A model generated the notes under the pieces. The model saw only the letters and a program-made list of their open reading frames with translations, ran no database searches and was not told the origin of the DNA. The translations under genes and the position numbers were made by a program. Positions 56,046 through 64,000 of a stretch of 64,000 bases of DNA are shown here, piece by piece (within the stretch, counting starts at the first letter, position 1; each line of letters opens with the position of its first letter). Source of the stretch: Rubricoccus sp963708165 (GTDB lineage Bacteria; Bacteroidota; Rhodothermia; Rhodothermales; Rubricoccaceae); contig OY970187.1 of NCBI GenBank assembly GCA_963708165.1, forward strand, positions 1 through 64,000, written 5' to 3'.

Positions 56046-56917
56046 GCAACCGGGACGGCCGCGCGCCGCGCAACGAAGACGGGACACGGCGCGATTCGGA
56101 TGACGGCCTCGGACACACTGCCCAGGATTGCCCGCCGCACGCCCTCGCGGCCGTGGCTGCCCAGCACGACCATGTCGGCCCGGATCTCACCGGCCGTCCG
56201 TGCGATGACTTCCGCCGGGTCACCTTCGGCCACGCGCGATGCCGCCTGCACGCCGTCCGCGAGGAGTTTTTCTTCGAGGACGCGAAGGTCGTGATGCGCT
56301 CGCCGCCCAGCCTCCGACGCCCCCGGATGGAGCATGGTGAGCGGCACGACGCGGAGCAGGTCTAGCCGCGCGCGGTAGGCCCGCGCCAGCCGCGCACCCC
56401 ACATCGCCTCTGGCGGCACCGGATCCGTCGTCTCCATCGCGACGAGAAACTGCTGAAACGCCAGAGGCTCGCCTCCCGCACCCGGCCGGACGGTCAGCAC
56501 GGGGCAGCGCGCGTGCCGCATCACCGATTCGGCGACGCTGCCCAGGAGCGCGCGGCCCAGACCGCTGCGGCCGTGCGTGCCCATGACCACGAGGTCGGCC
56601 GGGAGCACCGAGGCGCGGTGCAGAATGGCCGCCGCCACGTCGGACGCTTTCACCTCGTCGTACACCACATCGACGACATCCAGCGGGTCGGCCTCTGGCG
56701 CCAGAGGCAGCCCGAGGTCTTCCGCGACATCTCCGGTCGTGACCTCGATGTCCTGCGCCCAATCGGGCGGCGGGAAGCCAGGGTCTTCGCGCACGTGGAG
56801 AACGTAGAGCGTGGCGCCGAAGCGGTCGGCGAGCCAGGCGGCGTGCGTGTACGCGCTCTCCGCGCAGTCCGAGAGATCGGTCGGGAAAAGGATGCGGCGG
56901 ATGGGTTGGTAGGTCAT
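56042..56917 (-). CDS. Tandem universal stress protein
   Basis: 291 residues with two Usp domains. Each has the ATP-binding pattern G-x2-G-x9-G-S: MGTHGRSGLGRALLGSVAES in domain 1 and LGSHGREGVRRAILGSVSEA in domain 2. Domain 1 begins IRRILFPTDLSDCAESAYTH. Usp proteins bind ATP or AMP and help survival under starvation, redox or hypoxic stress. It sits between an Acg-like nitroreductase and the truncated metal ATPase, coupled to both by 4-base overlaps. A palindrome at 56691-56708 adds EADP/LAPEA-type residues in a loop of domain 1. Confidence 0.9.
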   Translation of the reverse strand: MTYQPIRRILFPTDLSDCAESAYTHAAWLADRFGATLYVLHVREDPGFPPPDWAQDIEVTTGDVAEDLGLPLAPEADPLDVVDVVYDEVKASDVAAAILHRASVLPADLVVMGTHGRSGLGRALLGSVAESVMRHARCPVLTVRPGAGGEPLAFQQFLVAMETTDPVPPEAMWGARLARAYRARLDLLRVVPLTMLHPGASEAGRRAHHDLRVLEEKLLADGVQAASRVAEGDPAEVIARTAGEIRADMVVLGSHGREGVRRAILGSVSEAVIRIAPCPVFVARRAAVPVA

Positions 56918-57921
56918 GGTGAGCGGGTCCTGAGGACATCGTGCACGCCGCGACGGTGCGTGCCGGAGGCGTCGGCGGCGAAGCCGACGCGGAAGAGAAC
57001 GTGCGGGTGACCGTCGGGAATGAACGTGGCGAGGTCGCGGCGCAGCGGCGGCACTTCGATGGGCTGGTTGAGGTATGAGGCCGAGACCTCGTAGAGCGCA
57101 GCGGTGAGCAGCACGCGCTGGAGCGCTTCGCCCGCACGCACCCACGCCAGAGGCGTATCGCGAGGCGTGGAGAGCACGAGCAGCGCCGGTGCGGCGGCGG
57201 CGAGCGCTTCGGCCTGGCGCGCGAAGCGGGTGGACTCGGTGCGGAGGTACGAGACGCGGTCCAGGCCCGCCTGCACGCGGTCCGGCACGCCATCGCGGCG
57301 TGGGTCCTGGTTGCTGCGGAGCCAAGCGTGGAGTTCGTCGGCTGTGGCCCGGTCGGCGCCCTGGTGGCGGATGGCCCGTGCGACGAGCGCGCCGATCCCC
57401 GCTTTCGCGCCCGCATCCTCGACGACGGTCAGGCGCCCGCCCTCGGCCTCGGCGGCCTGCTGGAGGCTGCGGAGCAGGCCCGCCGGGAGCGTGCGGTCTG
57501 CGAACGGGCGCCGACTGGTGTACCGGTGCTTGATAACGCGAAACAGCGCCTCCTCGTGATCCGTCGCGGCAGAGGCACCGGTGAGGCGCAGCCGCGCGAG
57601 CAGATCCGGGCGGTCGGCCTCTGGCGTGCGCTCCACGGTGCTCTCGAAGCCAAAGTGGCGCGCCGCGAGGCGGAGGGTAAAAAGCGCCGCGCCGCACGAG
57701 ACGGCGAGCTCGCGCCCCTCCGGGTCCACGTGCGTGAGTTGGCGCGAGCGATCGGCTAGCACGAGAGCCGTTTCGTCCTCGACGGCGAAGCGCCACGGCT
57801 GCGTGTTGAGCACGCTGGGCGCGAGCACGGCCCAGTTGAGCATCGCTTCGAGTTGCGCCCCGATAGAGGCTCCGGCCGGAAAGTCGGCGTCTGTCGCCGT
57901 GCGGGGAGACGTGAGGGTCAT
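56914..57921 (-). CDS. Acg-like nitroreductase-family protein
   Basis: 335 residues. It starts at the ATG of MTLTSPRTATDADFPAG. LNWAVLAPSVLNTQPWRFAV is the family hallmark of nitroreductase-fold proteins, and RYTSRRPFADRTLP and the end NQPIEVPPLRRDLATFIPDG fit the Acg branch (Mycobacterium Rv2032). Acg covers its FMN site and probably sequesters flavin in dormant cells; the true substrate is unknown. It is the first gene of a minus-strand operon with the Usp and metal ATPase genes (ATGA overlap), divergent from another Usp gene. Confidence 0.85.
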   Translation of the reverse strand: MTLTSPRTATDADFPAGASIGAQLEAMLNWAVLAPSVLNTQPWRFAVEDETALVLADRSRQLTHVDPEGRELAVSCGAALFTLRLAARHFGFESTVERTPEADRPDLLARLRLTGASAATDHEEALFRVIKHRYTSRRPFADRTLPAGLLRSLQQAAEAEGGRLTVVEDAGAKAGIGALVARAIRHQGADRATADELHAWLRSNQDPRRDGVPDRVQAGLDRVSYLRTESTRFARQAEALAAAAPALLVLSTPRDTPLAWVRAGEALQRVLLTAALYEVSASYLNQPIEVPPLRRDLATFIPDGHPHVLFRVGFAADASGTHRRGVHDVLRTRSP

Positions 57922-58139
57922 GGCAAAATCGCGAGGGAGTGAGACCAGCCTACGGGCGCCAGAGGCCGCCTCTGGCGCGGGAGCGGCCCGAGGCCGTGCG
58001 GGAGGGACCGGCGACGCCGTGTAGGGGAATGCCGCACACGCCTCAGCACACGCGCGGGGCACCCCGGCACGGCGCGGCGTCTGCGCCCGCTGGTCGCCTC
58101 GGGCGCGATCGCGCACCTTGGAGCACGATCCACAACCCC
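57922..58139. promoter_or_regulatory. Divergent promoter region of the stress module
   Basis: 217 bases between two divergent stress operons. It holds an almost perfect palindrome of the iterated word (CGCCAGAGGC-CG-CCTCTGGCG, from about 57,959). I looked for a DosR-type inverted repeat (GGGACT/AGTCCC) and did not find one. A shared binding site for one of the NarL-type regulators of this block is likely but not identified. Confidence 0.45.
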
Positions 58140-59087
58140 ATGCACCGCCTCCTCGTCCCGACCGACTTTTCCGACTTCGCGCAAGAAGCCCTGCGCATGG
58201 CGCTCACGCTGGGTCAGCGGACGGGCGCCGAGGTGCACCTCTTGCACATCGTCAGCCCGACGCCTCTGGCGCCAGAGGAACTGGGCGGCGTGGACGGGCC
58301 CTTCGGCGGCGGCACGCACGCGGGCGGCCCAGGCGAGGACGGTACGCACGCCGCCCTCCGCCAGCAGGTGGAATTCGCGAGCGCCACGGCAGCCGATGTC
58401 GTCTTCGCGATCCGCTACGCCTACGCCGTCGCGCCAGAGGTGCTGACCTACGCCGACGAGGTGGACGCGGACATGATCGTGACGGGCACGCACGGGCGGC
58501 GCGGCCTGCGGCGGATGATGCTGGGGAGCGTAGCCGAGGAGGTGGTGCGGACGGCGCCCTGCGATGTGCTCGTCGCGCCCGTGCGGTCCGCTCCATTTTC
58601 GGCGCATCCGGCGCGACGCGTGCTCGTGCCCGTCGACATGCACGAGGGCACGACATCGCTTCTGGCGTTCGCCAGAGGCCTCTCGCGCGATCTGGGAAGC
58701 GAGCAGGTGGACCTCCTCCACGTGTTGGAGCCCCTTCCCTACCCCGTCGGGTGGCTGGACAACGCTGTCCTCGACATCGTCCCGAGCATTCGCGACCACG
58801 CCGCCGAGGCTCTCCGTGCCGAAGCAGAGAGCGCGGGGCTGGGCGACGCAGGCGTCTACATCGAGCGTGGGAAAGCCGAAGAGGTGATCGGCCGGGTGGC
58901 CGACGTGTTGGACTCCGAACTGATCGTTCTCGCGCCGCACCAACGGGGACGAGTAAAGCGGGCGCTGCTGGGCTCGGTCGCGGGCACGGTCGCCCGGTCC
59001 GCCGCGCGGCCGGTGCTGGTCGCACGCAGCCTGGTCGAGCCCGAGGAGGCCTCTGGCGAGATGGAGGCCGCGCCCCTTTTACTCTAA
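58140..59087 (+). CDS. Tandem universal stress protein
   Basis: 315 residues, two Usp domains. Domain 1 starts MHRLLVPTDFSDFAQEALRM and ends with GTHGRRGLRRMMLGSVAEEV, a complete ATP-binding motif. Domain 2 (RRVLVPVDMHEGTTSLLAFA) ends APHQRGRVKRALLGSVAGTV, where the first Gly is replaced, so nucleotide binding there may be weaker. An insert in domain 1 (APEELGGVDGPFGGGTHAGG) contains the palindrome at 58263-58278. It heads a plus-strand operon of four stress genes. The frame is intact. Confidence 0.9.
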   Translation: MHRLLVPTDFSDFAQEALRMALTLGQRTGAEVHLLHIVSPTPLAPEELGGVDGPFGGGTHAGGPGEDGTHAALRQQVEFASATAADVVFAIRYAYAVAPEVLTYADEVDADMIVTGTHGRRGLRRMMLGSVAEEVVRTAPCDVLVAPVRSAPFSAHPARRVLVPVDMHEGTTSLLAFARGLSRDLGSEQVDLLHVLEPLPYPVGWLDNAVLDIVPSIRDHAAEALRAEAESAGLGDAGVYIERGKAEEVIGRVADVLDSELIVLAPHQRGRVKRALLGSVAGTVARSAARPVLVARSLVEPEEASGEMEAAPLLL

Positions 59088-59092
59088 GTCCT

Positions 59093-59584
59093 ATGCTCCG
59101 CACCGCGCTCTTTCTCCTTCTCGCGCCTCTGGCGCTGTCTGGCTTGGCCCTCGCGCAAGAGGCCACCGTGCCCGTCGACGGCTACGCGCAGGACGTGGCC
59201 CGGCTGGAAGGTGTCTGGACCGGCGAGTATGCCTGCGAGGCCACCGGCCGCTCGGGCACGCTGACGTTCGTGCTGGGAGCGGGCGCCACGCGCGCCGTCG
59301 CCCAACTCGTGATGCGCCCACGCGCCACGCCAGAGGCGCCGAACCCCGAGCCCGTGGTCCTCGCGCTGCACATCGTCGACGTGGACTCGGCGACCGTCCG
59401 CGGCGTGCTCGCGCCGTACGACGACCCGGAGTGGAAGCTGCCGCTCGAAACCCACTTTGCGGGCACGCTCGCCGGTGACCGCATCGAGGGCGCGTTCGAC
59501 GCGCTCCCCACCACCATCGACACGATTCCCGCCAGCGGGCGCTGGTGGGTGGCCCGCCAGAGGCCTCTGGCGCCCGAGCTCTAG
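59093..59584 (+). CDS. Secreted protein of unknown function
   Basis: 163 residues. It has a clear signal peptide (MLRTALFLLLAPLALSGLAL, cleavage after ALA before QEA) and a beta-rich body (VWTGEYACEATGRSGTLTFV, then AHFAGTL-like strands). The fold may be a lipocalin-like barrel, as for many small periplasmic proteins, but I do not recognise a family. It starts 5 bases behind a Usp gene and is followed 4 bases later by the next, so it is part of the stress operon. A tail-on palindrome covers its last codons (59555-59572). Confidence 0.75.
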   Translation: MLRTALFLLLAPLALSGLALAQEATVPVDGYAQDVARLEGVWTGEYACEATGRSGTLTFVLGAGATRAVAQLVMRPRATPEAPNPEPVVLALHIVDVDSATVRGVLAPYDDPEWKLPLETHFAGTLAGDRIEGAFDALPTTIDTIPASGRWWVARQRPLAPEL

Positions 59585-59588
59585 ACCT

Positions 59589-60527
59589 ATGTTCGACCTC
59601 CACACCCTCGTCGTTGCGACGGACCTGTCGCCCGCATCGGCGCCTGCGCTCGCGCTCGCAGCCGACCTCGCCGGGCAGACCGGCGCGGACCTCCATGTGC
59701 TGCACGCGCATATCGCCTTCCAGGCCAATTTCGGCGGCGGCCCGAGCGTGGAGAGTTTGCTCCGCGTTCGCGTGGAGCGGTTCGTCGCCGAATCGCTGGG
59801 CCTCTCGCGCGGCGACCTGGACGGGCTCGACCCGACGATCTCCGTCGTCAACGGCACGTCGGCGCAGGACGTGATCGTGGCCTACACCGAGGCCTCTGGC
59901 GCCGACCTGCTCGTTGTGGGCACGCACGGGCGCACGGGCGTGGGGCGGTTGTTGCTCGGAAGCGTCGCCGAGGCCTGCGTACCGCGGGCCTCGTGCCCCG
60001 TTCTGACAGTTCCCTCGGCCTACAGCGCCAGAGGCCTCGGTCCCGACGCGCCGGTTTTGGTCCCGGTCGACTTCTCCCCCACCGGCACGAGGCCTCTGGT
60101 AGCCGCGCGCGCGCTAAGCGAACAGACCGGCGCGCCCATCGAACTGGTCCATGTGACGCAGACCGCCGGGCCGTACCCCGACCTCGCGCCAGATTACTTC
60201 GCGGTCATGGACTACGACCCGAAGGAGGACGCACGCGTGCGCCAGAGGCTGGAGCAGATCGGCGCCGAGGTGCACCCGCGGGCGGTTCACGCGCTCATGG
60301 GCGACCCGGCGCGGGTCATCCCTCGCACGGCTACGTCCATCGGGGCGGGCGTGATCGTGATGGGCACGCACGGGCGCCGCGGGCTGGGCCGGGCCGTGCT
60401 GGGCAGCGTCGCGCAGGCCACGCTGCGGCGCGCCACCTGCCCCGTCCTCACCCTCAAAGCCACCGACGTCCTGGCGAGCTCCATGCCTGCGGTGCGCCGC
60501 CCGGCCGACATCCTCCCCCTACCATGA
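59589..60527 (+). CDS. Tandem universal stress protein
   Basis: 312 residues, two Usp domains: MFDLHTLVVATDLSPASAPA at the start, GTHGRTGVGRLLLGSVAEAC in domain 1, and APVLVPVDFSPTGTRPLVAA with GTHGRRGLGRAVLGSVAQAT in domain 2. Both ATP motifs are complete. The second of its HGR motifs is preceded by VIVMG, usual for the ATP-binding subclass. It overlaps the next gene by ATGA. Cotranscription with the other three stress genes is clear. Confidence 0.91.
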   Translation: MFDLHTLVVATDLSPASAPALALAADLAGQTGADLHVLHAHIAFQANFGGGPSVESLLRVRVERFVAESLGLSRGDLDGLDPTISVVNGTSAQDVIVAYTEASGADLLVVGTHGRTGVGRLLLGSVAEACVPRASCPVLTVPSAYSARGLGPDAPVLVPVDFSPTGTRPLVAARALSEQTGAPIELVHVTQTAGPYPDLAPDYFAVMDYDPKEDARVRQRLEQIGAEVHPRAVHALMGDPARVIPRTATSIGAGVIVMGTHGRRGLGRAVLGSVAQATLRRATCPVLTLKATDVLASSMPAVRRPADILPLP

Positions 60528-61712
60528 TCGAGATCCAAACCATCCTCGTCCCCACCGACCGCTCCGACATCGCGGGCGCCGCGCTGGCGCTGGGCAAAAC
60601 GCTGGCCGCACGCCACGGCGCCGCCCTCCACGAGGTGTACGTCGAAATCGTCCCTCCGGCGGGCCGCTTTGGGCGCTCGCCCAACGTCGTCCGCGAGACG
60701 CCGGGCAAGCATCACACCGCGCACACGCGGCAGGCCACCTCGGCCGGGGCCGCCATCGTGACGGTCGGCGCGGAGATCTCGGCCGACCTCATCGTGATGG
60801 GCACGCACGGGCGCGGCGGCTGGGACCGCCTCGTGCTGGGCAGCACCGCCGAGTACGTACTGCGCCGCGCCCCCTGCCCCGTGCTCACCGTTGGCCCCGA
60901 GGCCTCTGGCGCCAGAGGCCCCGTGATCGCGGCGGTCGCGTTTGGCGCGGACGAGGCGAACGTAATCGAGACGGCCGCCGGGTTCGCGCACGCGATGGGC
61001 GCGCGGCTGGTCGTGTTCCACGCCGTCGAGCCGCTGTTCGTGCCCGCGCCGTACGCCCTGGAATTCGCACCGATGGATGTCGACACGCTCGTCGTAAACG
61101 CTCGCGAGGCGCTGGACACTCGCGTGCGCGAGCGCGTGACGCTGCCTCTGGCGACCGAGGTTCTCGTCCGCGCCGGGTCGCCAGAGGCCGAGGTGTTGAG
61201 TCTTGCGCGTGAGACCGGCGCGAGCCTGGTTGTGCAGGGCACGCACGGCCGGAGCGGGCTGGGCAAGGTGTTCTTCGGCAGCGTCGCCGAGGCGCTCGTG
61301 CGGCAGGCGCCCGCGCCGGTCCTCACGCTGCCCATCGGCGCGCGGCCTCTGGCGGTGACCGACCGCGACGCGCTCACGCGCGCGGAGCCGCTGGCGGCCG
61401 AGAGCTGGGGTAGCGCGCTCGAAGATCTCTCGCGACGTGCCGAAGCCAAGCCCTGGGCCGTGACCGTGGGCGTCGTGGGGCAGGACGCCAGAGGCACCAT
61501 CCTGGACGGCGCGCGGCTCCACGGCCTGGCCTACGACCCGCACGACGACGCCATCGACGTGATGGCCGACGGGCTGGACCACCGCATCGTGCGGCCTCTG
61601 GCGGTGCGGCTCGTGAGCGGAGGCGACGGCGAGCCGTTCGCGCTGGAGAGTCGTCCGCCGCGACGGCGCGCGCGAGCGCATCGAGGCCGAGCCTCTGGCG
61701 GTCCCGGCGTGA
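60524..61712 (+). CDS. Tandem universal stress protein fused to a DUF5335-like domain (frame broken near the end)
   Basis: About 395 residues. Two Usp domains (IQTILVPTDRSDIAGAALAL; ATP motifs GTHGRGGWDRLVLGSTAEYV and GTHGRSGLGKVFFGSVAEAL) are followed from about residue 290 by a beta-rich domain (ALEDLSRRAEAKPWAVTVGV, then DAIDVMADGLDHRIVRPLAV) like DUF5335, a family often found next to stress genes. An extra A at about 61,648 (GGAGAGTCGTCC) shifts the frame; closing it gives VVRRDGARERIEAEPLAVPA and a stop at 61710-61712. The uncorrected frame runs on to 61738 and would overlap the kinase start by four bases. The fusion of Usp with DUF5335 is unusual. Confidence 0.82.
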
Positions 61713-61734
61713 ACCGGGCCTCTACCTTGCGCGC

Positions 61735-63319
61735 ATGACCCCAGGCGCCCTCCGACCCGACCTCGCCGTGCCGCTCGCAGAGCTCGCGACCGCCGCCCTC
61801 GCCGACGCCGCCTTCGGCGACGCCGACGTGCTGGCCCGCTCTACCGTCGAGGCCATCGCAACGGCCCTCGGCGCGGGCGCGGCCGTCTTCTCCGGTGACG
61901 ACCTGGGCGGCGGCAAGCGGGGGCTCCACCTCGTCGTGGCCTCTGGCGTCGCGCCGCCAGAGGCGGAGATCGCCTTCGAGGGACCGTACGCGGAAGCGCT
62001 GGCGCACGACGTGCCGCTCGAAGTGGACACGCTGCCCGGCCTCGGCGGTCCGGCGACGCTGCTGCGCATCGGCGCCCGGCACGAGCCTCTGGCGCTGCTC
62101 GCGATTCTCGGACGGCGGCTGGACGACGACGAGAAGGCGTTCGTGCGCGCCGCCGCCTCGGTCCTTCACTCGCGCCTGGCGCTGGACCGCCAGAGGCACA
62201 AGCTGGCCGAGAGCCAGGACCGCGCCCGCGCCGTCGTGGAGACCAGCGTGGACGGCGTCATCACCATCGACGAGCGCGGCCGCATCGAGACGTTTAACCC
62301 GGGCGCCCAGCGCATCTTCGGATATCGACGAGGCCGACGTGCGCGGCCAGAACATCCATGTGCTCATGCCCGAGCCGTACCACTCCGAGCACGACGGCTA
62401 CCTCGGCGCCTACCTCGACACCGGCGTGCGGCGCATCATCGGGATTGGGCGCGAGGTGACCGGGCGGCGGGCCTCTGGCGCCACGTTCCCGATGGACCTC
62501 GCGGTCAGCGAGGTGCGCCTCGCGAATGGCGAGCGGATGTTCGTCGGGCTCGTGCGCGACATTTCGGAGCGCCGAGCGCTCGAACAAGAGGTGCTGCGCG
62601 TGGCCGAGGACGAGCGCCGCCGCATCGGCCAGGACCTCCACGACGGCCTGGGCCAGACGCTGACCGGCATCGGCCTCTTCGCCAGAGGCCTCGTGCGCCA
62701 GCTCGACGCCGAGGGCTCAGCCTCTGGCGACGCCGCGCGCAACGTCATCGCGCTCTTGGACGAGGCCGACGCCCACGCCCGAACCCTCGCGCGCACGCTC
62801 GTGCCGGTGGAGTTGGAGGAGAACGGGCTCGCGACCGCACTGGAGCGCATGGCCGAGCGCGCGCGCCAGTTGTACGGCGTCGAGGTCCGGGCCAAATCGG
62901 AGGGCTCGGGCGCGAGTGGCGCCGAGTCGCTGAGCGGCCTCGCGGCCACGCACCTGTTCCGCATCGCGCAAGAGGCCGTCTCCAACGCCGCCCAGCACGG
63001 CCGCGCGCAGGCGATCCGCGTACGCCTCATCCGCGGCGCCGACCAGCTCCGCCTGCGCGTCGAGGACGACGGCGTCGGTTTCGAAGAATCGCTCCGGCCC
63101 GGCGGCGTGCTCGAAACCGAGCCTCTGGCGCCAGAGGCTTCTGGTGGCGCCGACCCTGGCCTCGCGCGCAGCGTCTCCGCCCCCGCCCGCCCGTCCGACC
63201 ATCGAGGCATGGGACTCCGCATCATGCACTACCGCGCGCACCTCGCCGGCGGCACGCTCGAAATCCGCCCCGGCGCGGACCGCGGGACGGTCGTCACCTG
63301 CACCGTCCCCCTGACATGA
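61735..63319 (+). CDS. PAS-domain sensor histidine kinase, NarX/DevS-type (frame broken once)
   Basis: About 527 residues. It has an N-terminal GAF-like domain (LAVPLAELATAALADAAFGD to about residue 150), a PAS domain (VVETSVDGVITIDERGRIET, then MPEPYHSEHDGYLGAYLDTG), a HisKA_3 domain with the phosphorylated His in GQDLHDGLGQTLTGIGLFAR (codon at 62639-62641), and an ATPase domain (FRIAQEAVSNAAQHGRAQAI, VEDDGVGFEE, GMGLRIMHYRAHLAGG). An extra base near 62,325 shifts the frame inside the PAS domain. The PAS part resembles FixL-type haem PAS domains (EPYHSEHDGYL), so oxygen or nitric oxide sensing is plausible. It overlaps its response regulator by ATGA. Confidence 0.87.
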
Positions 63320-63968
63320 CCCGCATCCTCCTCGTCGACGACCACCCCCTCATGCGCCAGGGCCTCGCGATGACGCTCGGCGCCGAGCCCGATCTCGAAA
63401 TCGCCGCCCAGGCCTCGGACGCCGAAGAAGCGCTCGACCTCTACGACGATCTCGCGCCCGACTTCGCCATCGTCGACATCTCGCTGCCGGGCATGAACGG
63501 CCTCGAACTGCTCAAGCACTTGCTCGCGCGCAGCCCAGACCTGCCCGTCCTCGTCGTCTCGCGCCACGACGAGGAGTTGTACGCCGAGCGCGCCGTCCGC
63601 GCCGGCGCCAGAGGCTACGTGTCCAAGCTGCAAGCCGGAGACGAGATCGTGGGCGCCGTGCGGCGCGTGCTCCGCGGCGGGATCCACCTCTCGGAGGAGC
63701 TCAAAGACAAGCTGCTCTTCGGCGCCGCGATTGGGACGCAAGGACGCGATCGCAGAGCCCGCTGGAGGTGCTGAGCGACCGCGAGTTGGAGGTCTTCGAG
63801 ATGACCGGCCGTGGCATCCCCTCGCGCGAGATCTCGGAGCGGCTGCACCTGAGCGTCAAGACGGTCGAGAGCTACCGGGCGCGGATCAAGACCAAGCTGG
63901 GGCTCGCCAACGGGACCGAGCTCATGAAGCACGCCGTGGCGTGGGTGGAGGGCGAGGGCGCCGCGTAG
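63316..63968 (+). CDS. NarL/FixJ-type response regulator (frame broken once)
   Basis: About 217 residues. The receiver domain has Asp9-Asp10 and phospho-Asp54 (FAIVDISLPGMNGLELLKHL) and Lys104. The helix-turn-helix (VLSDRELEVFEMTGRGIPSR, then SVKTVESYRARIKTKLGLAN) follows an extra base at about 63,740. It is coupled to the histidine kinase by ATGA and is surely its partner. The whole forms a two-component system at the end of the stress operon, which probably controls it. The protein is complete once the frame is restored. Confidence 0.88.
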
Positions 63969-63978
63969 AGATGCGCCC

Positions 63979-63996
63979 GCCTCTGGCGCCAGAGGC
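63979..63996. terminator. Palindrome behind the response regulator
   Basis: GCCTCTGGCGCCAGAGGC, 10 bases after the stop codon and at the end of the window. Confidence 0.45.
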
Positions 63997-64000
63997 TGGG

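Larger units (their letters stand above)
10738..63996. repeat. Dispersed iterated word GCCTCTGGCG and its paired palindromes
   Basis: The 8-base core CCTCTGGC/GCCAGAGG was counted by eye 38 times between 10738 and 20128, about four per kb, against 0.03 per kb expected at random; similar density continues to the right end. None was seen in 1-10737. It lies in genes in both orientations and all frames, encoding ASG, PLA, LWR, PEA, RQR or ARG, and never creates a stop codon. Two copies often join head-on as GCCTCTGGCGCCAGAGGC or tail-on as CGCCAGAGGCCTCTGGCG; at least 22 such perfect palindromes are present. Some lie inside genes: 11121, 15654, 35221, 43642, 56691, 58263, 60902, 63121. Confidence 0.92.

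Noticed and set aside
57922..58139. A DosR-type 20-bp operator
   Set aside because: No GGGACT/AGTCCC-like inverted repeat was found in the divergent promoter region.
10738..63996. CRISPR-like repeats
   Set aside because: The iterated word recurs at irregular distances, in both orientations and within genes; there are no regular spacers and no cas genes.
1..64000. rRNA or tRNA genes
   Set aside because: No 16S/23S-like conserved stretches and no cloverleaf with a TTC-containing T arm were noticed; a dedicated RNA search was not possible.

Overview
This is 64 kb of a very GC-rich chromosome. Its surface proteins end in the C-terminal sorting domain of the type IX secretion system, and its regulators and genes resemble those of Bacteroidota/Rhodothermota. 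A marine or halophilic member of the Rhodothermota (Rhodothermales, near Rubricoccaceae or Salinibacter) is the best guess. That guess rests on gene content only, because the window has no rRNA or tRNA gene.

Three blocks can be told apart. Block 1 (1-10,290) is an acquired region: a YefM-YoeB toxin-antitoxin pair, an orphan AbiEi-like protein, small unknown genes, a STAND-type ATPase and a complete Tn3-family transposon (4,291-10,290). The transposon carries tnpA and tnpR plus a regulator gene inside a 986-bp tandem duplication that also duplicates the right terminal inverted repeat. Block 2 (10,785-53,305) is a large Wzy-type exopolysaccharide cluster: UDP-glucose dehydrogenase, ABC exporter, a WbaP-type initiating transferase, GDP-mannose 3,5-epimerase, WecG-type, GT2 and GT4 glycosyltransferases, Wzx, Wzy, the Wzc kinase and an SLBB protein. 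It also holds three sulfotransferases and a degenerate CysQ-like protein, so the product is probably a sulfated polysaccharide. Large secreted type IX cargo proteins (beta-helix, malectin, Kelch and PKD domains) are interleaved. Block 3 (53,418-63,968) is a stress module: two NarL-type response regulators, a PAS histidine kinase, four universal stress proteins (one fused to a DUF5335-like domain), an Acg-like nitroreductase and a truncated P1B metal ATPase. It resembles in content the mycobacterial DosR dormancy regulon.

The most unusual feature is a 10-bp word, GCCTCTGGCG (reverse CGCCAGAGGC), present about four times per kb from 10,738 to the right end and not seen in the 10.7 kb before it. 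It occurs in coding DNA in every reading frame and orientation. It also pairs into perfect 18-26 bp palindromes, many of them just after genes or between convergent genes. This is the layout of DNA uptake sequences or of the cyanobacterial HIP1 element, and I know of no description of this word.

About twenty genes in blocks 2 and 3 are broken by single-base indels although both halves are well conserved; most are probably sequence errors. Where the frame breaks I annotate one gene over the whole span and state the break.
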